NCBI GenBank assembly: GCA_032160705.1
Contig: JAVHVE010000046.1
Span: forward strand, 1-64,000
Direction of reading: 5' to 3'
DNA length: 64,000 nt
DNA from: QHXM01 sp032160705
Lineage (GTDB): Bacteria; Acidobacteriota; Blastocatellia; Pyrinomonadales; Pyrinomonadaceae
Below are positions 1 through 6,630 of the stretch, one piece after another. Numbering within the stretch: position 1 is the stretch's first letter; every line of letters begins with the position of its first letter. A model generated the notes under the pieces. That model saw only the letters and a list, made by a program, of their open reading frames with translations. It did no database searches and was not told the origin of the DNA. Made by a program: the position numbers and the translations under genes.

Positions 1-8
1 GGGAGCTT

Positions 9-127
9 CTCTAACCGTCTGACTCTCTGTGGTCATAATTCGAGCACAGCTTCTCCGGCACCCTCGGTTGGCTCGAAGCTTGATGCTTGCGCCGACTTCA
101 GTCAACATACAAATTCGGGCGTTAGGC
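9..127 (+). repeat. possible degenerate attC site
   Basis: A GTTAGGC heptamer at 121-127 fits the integron core-site consensus GTTRRRY. About 110 bases upstream, CTCTAAC at 9-15 fits the inverse core RYYYAAC except for its first base. The stem between them is weak. It is called mainly because two more core sites in the same orientation follow at 722 and 1292, each behind a small gene. Alone it would not be convincing. Confidence 0.35.
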
Positions 128-211
128 CGACAGACGCGCGTCACCGCCGATATCGACGCCCCGTGTTGCCCATGGGCTATAGACCATCACTCGAACCCTA
201 GGAGGAACACC

Positions 212-661
212 ATGCTCGTTGAAGCACAGGTAACCATCAACGGATCCAAGGCGGCGATCTGGGCCGCAATCACCAACATCGAGAACGCCTCGGAAACCAT
301 CAGCGGAATCGAAAACATTGAGGTTCTCGAAAAACCGGCAAACGGGCTCGTAGGACTAAAGTGGCGAGAGACCCGAAAGCTATTCGGCAAGTCAGCTACC
401 GCGGACAAGTGGATCACGGATGCTGCTGAGAACGAGTTCTTCAAAACCAGAGCAGAAGATGGTGGATTTGTGTTCTTAACCACCAATAGTATTTCAGAGA
501 GCAGTGGCGGCATGACGTTGACTAGTTCTCATGATTCCAAGCCTCAAGGTATCGCTGCAAGATTACTGTCGATCCCAAGGGGGTTTCTGTTCAAGGGCGT
601 GGCGAAAAAGGCCCTCCTACAAGACCTAAACGATATTAAGTCCGCAGTTGAACAGCAATGA
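212..661 (+). CDS. SRPBCC-family (START-like) small protein
   Basis: A 149-residue protein that reads as a single SRPBCC/polyketide-cyclase-like fold. The N-terminal strand (MLVEAQVTINGSKAAIWAAI) is the usual opening of the family, followed by an IENIEVLEKP strand, a WRETRKLFGK segment and a C-terminal helix that closes the ligand pocket. The ligand is unknown. The ATG at 212 is chosen because a strong AGGAGG stands 5 bases upstream; the reading frame stays open back to 29, but that part looks non-coding. No promoter is apparent, and the gene lies between core-site-like GTTRRRY heptamers at 121 and 722, so it may be a former gene cassette. Family assignment is fairly safe; function is not known. 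Confidence 0.75.
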   Translation: MLVEAQVTINGSKAAIWAAITNIENASETISGIENIEVLEKPANGLVGLKWRETRKLFGKSATADKWITDAAENEFFKTRAEDGGFVFLTTNSISESSGGMTLTSSHDSKPQGIAARLLSIPRGFLFKGVAKKALLQDLNDIKSAVEQQ

Positions 662-673
662 TCGACTGCGGCA

Positions 674-728
674 TAGCAACGGCATGCGGCGGACGGGCTT
701 CGCGCGCCGCTGATGCCGAGCGTTGGGC
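674..728 (+). repeat. attC-like site between the two small genes (imperfect)
   Basis: GTTGGGC at 722-728 fits GTTRRRY. It is preceded by GATGCCGAGC, which pairs back to GGCATGCGGCGG at 681-692 to give a stem-loop directly after the SRPBCC stop codon. The expected inverse core on the left is poor (TAGCAAC), so if this is an attC it is short and decayed. Confidence 0.45.
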
Positions 729-767
729 GGCTGAGGCCGTTAGCAATTAGTGAGAATGGAGGCAACG

Positions 768-1172
768 ATGGCGAGAATTACCGGAATCGGCGGCGTCTTC
801 TTCAAGAGCAGAAATGACCGTGCCGCGCTTGCGACCTGGTATCAGGAGCACCTGGGCATTCCACTAGAGAGCTTCGGCGGTGCTGTCCTGAGATGGCCGG
901 ACGACAAGGCCGAGGACAAGGGACTCACCGTCTGGCACATCGCGGAAAAAGAGAGCCAGTGGTTCAGCCCCAGTGACTCGCCTTTCATGATCAACTATCG
1001 GGTTGACAATCTTGACGAGATGATCGCGCAGCTAAGCGCGGGCGGGGTCGAAATCGTCGGCGGCCCCGAATCGCATGAAAACGGGAAGTTCGCGTGGGTC
1101 ATGGACCCTGAGGGGAATAAGGTCGAGCTGTGGGAGCCGATGATTTGGGATGAAAAGAACAAGAGCGCCTGA
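768..1172 (+). CDS. VOC-family (glyoxalase/bleomycin-resistance-like) protein
   Basis: A 134-residue single-domain VOC protein. The opening ITGIGGVFFKSRN strand, the central NYRVDNLDEMIAQL strand-helix unit and the closing MDPEGNKVELWEP motif, whose Glu is a usual metal ligand, are typical of the superfamily. VOC proteins include dioxygenases, glyoxalases and antibiotic-binding proteins, and the substrate cannot be told here. The start at 768 follows GGAGG at 758-762; a GTG at 750 is possible but has no ribosome site. There is no promoter or operon partner, and a well-formed attC-like site follows 17 bases after the stop. VOC and SRPBCC proteins are common in integron cassettes, which agrees with the context. 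Confidence 0.85.
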   Translation: MARITGIGGVFFKSRNDRAALATWYQEHLGIPLESFGGAVLRWPDDKAEDKGLTVWHIAEKESQWFSPSDSPFMINYRVDNLDEMIAQLSAGGVEIVGGPESHENGKFAWVMDPEGNKVELWEPMIWDEKNKSA

Positions 1173-1188
1173 AGTTCTTGCACGAGCC

Positions 1189-1298
1189 GCCCAACAAATC
1201 GTTGGACGCGAGCGGCGGGAGCGTGAACTGCAAGGATGAAGGATGAAGGTGGAAGGATGAATTGAAATCGCGCCCCCGCGTCAACTCCGACGTTAGAC
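1189..1298 (+). repeat. attC-like recombination site
   Basis: GCCCAAC at 1189-1195 (RYYYAAC) and GTTAGAC at 1292-1298 (GTTRRRY) frame an imperfect palindrome. Inside, GTTGGACGCG (1201-1210) pairs with CGCGTCAAC (1278-1286), leaving one unpaired G on the left arm. An extrahelical base of this kind is a hallmark of attC sites. The site starts 17 bases after the VOC gene, as in an integron cassette. No intI or attI is in the window. Its central part holds four 7-base repeats. Confidence 0.65.
1233..1260 (+). repeat. four tandem 7-base repeats (AGGATGA type)
   Basis: Four consecutive heptamers, AGGATGA, AGGATGA, AGGTGGA and AGGATGA, lie in the loop of the attC-like site. No complementary arm follows. 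They match in unit length, and partly in sequence, the heptamer hairpins elsewhere in the window, notably the one at 38011-38086. Confidence 0.8.
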
Positions 1299-1503
1299 CA
1301 ACTTTTCTAATTCCACGAAATAACTCTTCTGTTGAATTCGCAGGAGCAGTAAAGAAGAAGCCCTTGTCCTGAGTGCCTGATGAAAATGTTAAAAAGTCTG
1401 GCAGCTTTATCACGTTTAACTGCCACGCGAATTAGCATCTGGTGGAATCAGACTTGAGATGCATTCTCATCGTAATGTTGAATTATAGCGAATTCACGCT
1501 AAG

Positions 1504-4296
1504 TTATCGTGAATCTTTTATCAGGACGGCGTCGCCAGCTCTGAATCCGCGCGAGCAGATGAGGCGGCCATCGCGCAGCCAGTCGAACGAGAAGATTTGA
1601 TAGTCTTTGAAATCCGTCAACTGTGTGGGCTTGCCGCCGCTGAACGGCTGTGCCCAGACGTTATCTGTATTATTGCGCCGCTCAGTGTAGGTCAAAGCAC
1701 GACCGTCCGGCGTCCACTTCAAGACAGAATCCCATCCGGCCATCGCGTTCGGCGTGAGATCAAAAAATTTGACAGGCTCGCCGCCCGTAAAAGGCATGAC
1801 GGCGATTTGAATAGACTGGGAGGTTTGGTTACTAAAATACCAGTAGGCGATCCACTTCCCATCAGGCGAGATGGTGGGGCGCACCGCGAGCTTGGTGGTC
1901 AGTTGGACAGGAGCGCCGCCGTCAATCCCCACCTTCCACAAAATCATCGTCCCGCTGGCGTCCACATGATGGTAGACGATCCATTGACTGTCGGGCGAGA
2001 CCTGCGGCCAGTTGCTGTCGGTATTATCGGAGGTCAGTTGCTTCGGATTGCTGCCATCGCGATTCATCCGCCAGATTTGCCACGTGCCGGAGCGATTGGA
2101 ATGGAAAGCTATGTAGCGACCGTCGGGCGTGGCTACCGGCGAATAATTTCTTTCCGCGCCAGCCGTCAATTGTTTCTGGTTAGTTCCGTCTAACTCCATT
2201 TCCCAGATGTCCGAGCTGCCGCTGGCATCCGATGCGTAAAGCACGTGGCCGTCTGTCGTCCAGGCCAGATCGTAGTAAGTGCCTGCGCCGGGTGTGATCT
2301 GCGTCGTGCTGTAGTCCTTTGCGCTTTTGGAGAGCCAGAGATTGGAGAGTTTTTGAATTTGCACGGAGACAAGAGCCTTTGAATCTTTCGAGAGACTGAC
2401 GCCTCTGTAATCCGTCAAATCGTTGGTGATGAGTTGCACCGCGCCTTCTGGATACGAGACGTGCCAGATTTGGCTAAAGGATGAATCCTGATGCTGGGCG
2501 ATGACGACCAGCCCGCTTTTGTCCGCGAGCCATTCGATCTGGCTGCTGTTGAGCCATCTTTGAGAAGTGATGACCTTCTCCGCGCCGTCGGCGACCTGTA
2601 CTTCAACAATCTTCACGAGAGGATTGCGCTCTGTGAAACTGCTGATGGGACAGGCCAGTGATTTCCCATCCGGCGACCAGGCCATCCAATCGAGAAACTC
2701 TGGAGCCTTGCGCGACATGAGTTTCCGCTTTCCCGTGCCGTCAACGTTCGCGATTGATAAAATGGCTTCTTGCTGTTCCCGATTGATGTCAACGACGGCG
2801 ATCTGCTTGCCGTCGGGCGAGAGCGAAACCGGGCCGGTCAAATCTCCGAGCACTTTTGTCGGTGAGCCTCCGAGCACGGGGATTTTGTAAATCGCAGGTG
2901 GATTATTCTTCTCGGCCATCGCGTAATAAACGAAATCACCGTCCGCCGAAAATCCACAGGCGTAAAACTCAACTTCGGCCAGAGGAAGAAGCCGGACGTT
3001 GCTGGAAATAGCCACCTGCCTGAGCCAGAGGCTTTGCTTCCCTGATTCGTCCATCGCGTAGGCGATATATTTGCCGTCAGGAGAAATGGCGGCGATTCTG
3101 GTATTACCGTTGGTGGTGAGCCGTGTGACCTGCGCCTGTTTGAAGAAACCCACAGACTCTTTGCTCTTGCTTTGGCCGAAGAACTTGTACAAGCCGAAGA
3201 CGAGACCTGAGCTCAGGGCAATTATCGCAAGACCGAGCGCGAGACGCCGCCTGTTATGCAGGATGCTGCCGACAAAACTACTGCCCGCGCTTGTCGAGGA
3301 TGCATCTCCCCAGCCGCCTGTGGACGCGCGTGAATCTTTGAGCGTTGTCGTCGCTGCCCGGTATGCGCTGCTTCTGGCGATTCGGTTGCCGCCGCTCAAA
3401 CCCGGCGGAAGCGAACGCTCTATCTCCAACCCGACTTCCAGCTCGCGCCGCAGGCTCTTGAGATCGAGCGCCATATCCTTGACGGTCTGATAGCGTTCAT
3501 CCCTGTTCTTCTGCAAAGCCTTGCGCGTGATTCGTTCCAGTTCATGCGGCACTTCTTCCACCTGCTGCGACAATGGCGGCGGCTCTTGCGAGAGCAAAGA
3601 GACAATCACATCGCTCGTGCTCTCTCCCTCGAACGGAGCGTGCCCGGCGACCATTTCATAAAGCACCACGCCGAGACTCCAGATGTCCGTCCGCTTGTCC
3701 ACATCTTTCCCGCGCGCCTGCTCCGGCGACATGTATTGCATCGTGCCCATCACCGTTCCCGGATCGGTGTCGGCTTTGGCTATCGTCGGCGCTTGCGAAT
3801 CCACAGCCGTCTGACGCTCCGTCAGCTTGGCCAGCCCGAAATCCAGAACTTTCACATAGCCGTCCCTGCGGATCATGATGTTCTCAGGCTTGATGTCGCG
3901 GTGAACGATTCCGGCCTCATGCGCCGCTGAGAGAGCGTCGGCCACTTGCACGGCGATGTCGAGCGCATCTTTCAAAGAGATTCTTGTGTGGCCGAGGCGC
4001 GCACGCAATGTTTCGCCGTCAACGAATTCCATCGCCATGAAATGCAGGCCGTCTTCCTGTCCGATTTCATGGATGGTGATGATGTTGGGATGATTCAGGG
4101 CGGAAGCGGCAGACGCTTCTCGCTCAAAGCGACGCAAGCGGTCTTCGCTCTCCGTGAAACGGGCGGGCAGAATTTTCAGTGCGGCGGGGCGGCGCAGGTG
4201 CGTGTCCTGCGCGAGATAGACTTCGCCCATCCCACCCGCGCCAAGCGGCGAGCTGATTTCGTAACGACCAAGACGTGTGCCGGAAGCTATTGCCAT
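1504..4296 (-). CDS. membrane Ser/Thr protein kinase with WD40-like (PD40/TolB-type) propeller
   Basis: A 930-residue transmembrane signalling kinase. Residues 11-280 are a PknB-type kinase with the Gly-rich loop GAGGMG (19-24), the ATP lysine in AALKIL (Lys41), the catalytic loop HRDIKPEN (132-139) and DFG at 152-154, so it should be active. A Ser/Gly-rich linker leads to one membrane helix at about 351-373. The rest is a chain of TolB/PD40 propeller blades with repeated phrases such as ISPDGKYIAY and VSPDSQWIVYHH, predicted outside the membrane as the sensor or ligand-binding part. This architecture is very common in Acidobacteria; the signal and targets are unknown. It is transcribed alone. 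A 24-bp perfect palindrome lies 17-40 bases before the start, and a small hairpin overlaps the stop codon. Confidence 0.93.
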   Translation of the reverse strand: MAIASGTRLGRYEISSPLGAGGMGEVYLAQDTHLRRPAALKILPARFTESEDRLRRFEREASAASALNHPNIITIHEIGQEDGLHFMAMEFVDGETLRARLGHTRISLKDALDIAVQVADALSAAHEAGIVHRDIKPENIMIRRDGYVKVLDFGLAKLTERQTAVDSQAPTIAKADTDPGTVMGTMQYMSPEQARGKDVDKRTDIWSLGVVLYEMVAGHAPFEGESTSDVIVSLLSQEPPPLSQQVEEVPHELERITRKALQKNRDERYQTVKDMALDLKSLRRELEVGLEIERSLPPGLSGGNRIARSSAYRAATTTLKDSRASTGGWGDASSTSAGSSFVGSILHNRRRLALGLAIIALSSGLVFGLYKFFGQSKSKESVGFFKQAQVTRLTTNGNTRIAAISPDGKYIAYAMDESGKQSLWLRQVAISSNVRLLPLAEVEFYACGFSADGDFVYYAMAEKNNPPAIYKIPVLGGSPTKVLGDLTGPVSLSPDGKQIAVVDINREQQEAILSIANVDGTGKRKLMSRKAPEFLDWMAWSPDGKSLACPISSFTERNPLVKIVEVQVADGAEKVITSQRWLNSSQIEWLADKSGLVVIAQHQDSSFSQIWHVSYPEGAVQLITNDLTDYRGVSLSKDSKALVSVQIQKLSNLWLSKSAKDYSTTQITPGAGTYYDLAWTTDGHVLYASDASGSSDIWEMELDGTNQKQLTAGAERNYSPVATPDGRYIAFHSNRSGTWQIWRMNRDGSNPKQLTSDNTDSNWPQVSPDSQWIVYHHVDASGTMILWKVGIDGGAPVQLTTKLAVRPTISPDGKWIAYWYFSNQTSQSIQIAVMPFTGGEPVKFFDLTPNAMAGWDSVLKWTPDGRALTYTERRNNTDNVWAQPFSGGKPTQLTDFKDYQIFSFDWLRDGRLICSRGFRAGDAVLIKDSR

Positions 4297-4312
4297 GACA
4301 CCAAAGACAACG

Positions 4313-4336
4313 AATCGAACTTAATTAAGTTCGATT
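4313..4336. promoter_or_regulatory. 24-bp perfect palindrome in the kinase leader
   Basis: Positions 4313-4336 form a perfect inverted repeat around TTAATTAA; the inner 20 bases read TCGAACTTAATTAAGTTCGA. It lies just upstream of the minus-strand kinase start at 4296, where it could be an operator for a dimeric regulator or a leader hairpin. No protein is assigned to it. Confidence 0.6.
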
Positions 4337-4376
4337 ATATGACACGGCGGGCGCAAGCTGCTAAGTCGTCGAGTCA

Positions 4377-4593
4377 CAGCCCCTTTAGGGGCGATATAAC
4401 GGTAGCCCACGGCGTGAGCCGTGGGAACAAGCATCGAATAAATGTTAAAGCCCCGGAGGGGCGGCATAAATTCAAGCTGAGGATTAGTCAACTTGGCAAT
4501 CTATGTCGCCCCTCCGGGGCTTTAACAATATCTCTGTCTCTTTACCCAGAGCTGACGCTCTGGGCTACTGATATATCGCCCCTAAAGGGGCTG
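4377..4593. repeat. 217-bp nested palindromic (REP/MITE-like) element
   Basis: A three-layer inverted repeat fills the space between the kinase and the DUF5602-like gene. The outer arms (4377-4398 and 4572-4593) are exact 22-bp inverse copies, each itself a small palindrome (CCCCTTTAGGGG). The middle arms (4402-4428 and 4547-4568) share GTAGCCCA and a GCGTSAGC core. The inner arms (4443-4468 and 4502-4527) are nearly exact copies containing AAAGCCCCGGAGGGGC. The whole could fold into one long cruciform or hairpin. No coding capacity is seen in it. It resembles the repetitive extragenic palindromes found in environmental bacteria and could end transcription on both strands. Confidence 0.8.
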
Positions 4594-4601
4594 ACAGAGT
4601 G

Positions 4602-5519
4602 TTACCGCAGCGTCATACCTTCAAGCGCGACGGTGTATTCCTTTGTAGCCGCATCGTAGCGGACGCTGTACTTCGTCGGGTAGTAAGCACGACGTGCGTA
4701 CTGTCCGGGCAGCTTGATTAATTCAGTCAGGTTTGTCTTCGTCTCCAGAAAAGCCCTGGTAATCATCGGCTCGCCGAAAATGAGACTGCCGTTGTAGCTG
4801 CCGTAAAGGAACGTCGAGGTGAACGTCTGCCCCTGAAGCTCCTTCGAGAGCGGGTTGATCCAGTGTGCCCCCATGCGCGCGTGTTCGGAATCGGGCACGT
4901 AGATGTACCCTTCGGGAACAAACTCTGCCGCAGGTTGTTTCTTGGCTCTCAGTAGATCGTCACCCTTGGCCGTAATCGCGTTGCGCTCCGCTTCAGCAAT
5001 CATGTAGAAGTGAAAATCGAAGTGCGCCGTGTCGTAGATTTTCACAGGGACATGCCCATTCGGATTCCAGTTCAGCCCAATGTGCTTGAACGCCGTCCTG
5101 GATGCTTCTGCGGGCAGAGCGAGCGAAATTTCCGTTCCCAGCTCTCCCGGCGGCGGCTCTGTCGGCAAAGCTGACAGCGCCGCTTCACTGAACGTCAGAC
5201 CGATGGCCGTCGGGTTGCCATTTCTATCGAGGCTCACCCAGGAGCGAACCTGGCCGAGACCTAGCGGCTTTGTCTCGCCGACGATTGTTTTCTCTTTCGA
5301 GATGGTCGAGCTTTCGGTGACGGCAGCCGGTTGAGAACTATTTAGATTCGTCGGCTTCCTGTGATTAGCCGGGCGTTGGGCGAAGACCAATCCCGTCACG
5401 GCGAGAATTATCGCCAGCGCGACGAACAACTCCCTGAAAAGGAAAACCCTGTCCACCCCCATCACGAGCGCAAGCGCGCGAGACGGAAAACTTTCAACCT
5501 GTACCTGATTCGTGTTCAT
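4602..5519 (-). CDS. secreted protein, DUF5602/TTHB210-like
   Basis: A 305-residue exported protein. A hydrophobic segment at about 30-47 (FVALAIILAVTGLVFAQ) serves as signal peptide or anchor and is followed by a Ser/Thr/Pro-rich linker. The conserved body contains IGLNWNPNGHVPVKIYDTAH, FHFYMI and EHARMGAHWINP. The His-rich HVP, HFDFHFYMI and MGAHW motifs are what suggest the DUF5602 (TTHB210-like) family, in which they may bind metal. The family has no established function. The ATG at 5519 is the only clear start. The leader carries a 19-base segment that recurs, inverted, before the divergent gene at 5708. The stop lies 8 bases from the palindromic element. Confidence 0.65.
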   Translation of the reverse strand: MNTNQVQVESFPSRALALVMGVDRVFLFRELFVALAIILAVTGLVFAQRPANHRKPTNLNSSQPAAVTESSTISKEKTIVGETKPLGLGQVRSWVSLDRNGNPTAIGLTFSEAALSALPTEPPPGELGTEISLALPAEASRTAFKHIGLNWNPNGHVPVKIYDTAHFDFHFYMIAEAERNAITAKGDDLLRAKKQPAAEFVPEGYIYVPDSEHARMGAHWINPLSKELQGQTFTSTFLYGSYNGSLIFGEPMITRAFLETKTNLTELIKLPGQYARRAYYPTKYSVRYDAATKEYTVALEGMTLR

Positions 5520-5537
5520 GATTCTTACTTTTTTGAC

Positions 5538-5669
5538 CTCCTACCTGGATAACGCGCAGCGGGAAGATGAAAAGTATCAGGCGAGCTAAAAAAAGTTCGG
5601 GGTGGAAAATTTTTATTCGGGTTGGCGTGATCTCATCAGTCTCGGATTTCCGCGTTATCCAAGTGGGAG
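5538..5669. repeat. inverted pair of 19-base leader segments in a divergent promoter region
   Basis: CGCGTTATCCAAGTGGGAG at 5651-5669 on the plus strand is matched 17 of 19 on the minus strand at 5556-5538 (CGCGTTATCCAGGTAGGAG). Each copy lies in the leader of one of the two diverging genes and ends in a purine stretch. The 94 bases between them should hold both promoters. The pair could be a shared operator or a duplicated ribosome-binding leader. Confidence 0.55.
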
Positions 5670-5707
5670 CGAATATGCCGCGACCAGAAAAGAGAGGTGG
5701 AGTAGCA

Positions 5708-6004
5708 ATGCAGGCCGCACAGATAATCTTAAAGCAATACGGGCACGGGCGCACGATTGCCGAGCCGCAGGGGTTGACTGCGCAACTTTCAAACTGGCTC
5801 ACGCGCGTCTTCGGATGCTGGCACAGCGAAATGAGCCGCCCCTTCACGCGCGATGGCCAGTCTTATCGCACTTGTTTGGAGTGCGGCGCACGACGCGATT
5901 TTGATCCGGCGAGATGGGAAATGGTGGGCGCTTACTACTACGATTCCCCCAAAGAGCATCTGGCATCTTTGACGAGAACCGCGTCAATGGTTCTCAATCC
6001 ATGA
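5708..6004 (+). CDS. small zinc-ribbon-like protein of unknown function
   Basis: A 98-residue soluble protein. Its middle carries a CWHSEMSRPFTRDGQSYRTC segment followed by LECGARRDFD, that is Cys, His, then CxxCG, which could bind one zinc ion. Similar short proteins with a SRPFT...Y..CxxCGARR core are frequent in Acidobacteria, from general knowledge, without known role. The start at 5708 is preferred because AGAGGTGGAG precedes it. An in-frame ATG at 5675 would add eleven residues and has its own GTGGGAG, so either may be used. A strong intrinsic terminator follows 76 bases after the stop. The upstream gene diverges and shares a leader repeat. Confidence 0.6.
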   Translation: MQAAQIILKQYGHGRTIAEPQGLTAQLSNWLTRVFGCWHSEMSRPFTRDGQSYRTCLECGARRDFDPARWEMVGAYYYDSPKEHLASLTRTASMVLNP

Positions 6005-6079
6005 GCGCGAGTGAGCCTATAAGTCCGGCGCAAGGTCGAAAGCGTATAACTAATCTAAGAGGAAATTTCGTGTCAGATA

Positions 6080-6126
6080 CTTTCGCCCTGCTCTGCGTGA
6101 AGCAAAGCAGGGCGAAAGTGTTTTCA
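6080..6126 (+). terminator. intrinsic terminator after the zinc-ribbon-like gene
   Basis: CTTTCGCCCTGCT at 6080-6092 pairs perfectly with AGCAGGGCGAAAG at 6107-6119 (13-bp stem), followed by TGTTTTC. The T-run is short but lies on the plus-strand side, downstream of the gene ending at 6004. Confidence 0.75.
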
Positions 6127-6210
6127 TCGCCTCGGATAGTCATTCCTTGCTATGCGAACTGAGGCGTGGCGCGGCTTGGGCGTTGCACCGCTCGTGGAGC
6201 GTTCCCTGAA

Positions 6211-6450
6211 CTAAAAAAGGGACAGCAGGAATTGGACAATGCCCGGCATGCCGATGTCTCCTGTGAAACCGGGAGAATGCCCGTCTCCCGGAGCCGGCAT
6301 GTCCCCGGCGATGCCGTTCTGTATGTCCCCTGTTAGGCCACACTCTATGGTTCCTGTGACGCCGGGAGCGCCCATTTCTCCTGCGAAAGCGGGAATGGAG
6401 AGAGCCAGCGCCATGAGAAAAACGAGGCAGAGTTGTCGAAGGTGTTTCAT
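6211..6450 (-). CDS. small secreted Gly-rich peptide with hydrophobic C-terminus
   Basis: A 79-residue protein. MKHLRQ followed by a hydrophobic core ending AFAGE is a clear signal peptide, giving a mature peptide of about 57 residues. The mature part is Gly/Pro/Asp-rich with repeated TGDI phrases (GLTGDIQ, FTGDIGMPG), one Cys, and ends in the hydrophobic tail IVQFLLSLF. The ATG at 6450 is chosen because GGAGG stands 6 bases upstream; an upstream ATG in the same frame would spoil the signal peptide. No family is recognised. The design, export signal plus short hydrophobic end, suits a secreted or surface-inserting peptide, but this is only inference. It is monocistronic. Confidence 0.65.
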   Translation of the reverse strand: MKHLRQLCLVFLMALALSIPAFAGEMGAPGVTGTIECGLTGDIQNGIAGDMPAPGDGHSPGFTGDIGMPGIVQFLLSLF

Positions 6451-6630
6451 CACTTCCTCCGTTGCGAGCTTGAGAATCAATCACGAGGCTGGACTAGAGA
6501 GGCCGAGAGCATTATCGCGATTCAATGAAGCCAGCCCTGACCGGTTATGAGGGCAAAAGAATAGACCCGCCTCGGCGGTAAGTCAATCTGTCTTGACTCG
6601 TGCTAAAGTGAAAATGAAAGGACTAAGACA

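Noticed and set aside
1233..1260. AGGATGA repeats as a ribosome-binding or coding feature
   Set aside because: No start codon or frame follows; unit length places them with the heptamer elements.
6140..6484. 114-codon minus-strand frame over the small secreted peptide gene
   Set aside because: It overlaps the 79-residue gene at 6211-6450 in another frame, has no ribosome site and a composition typical of a shadow frame.
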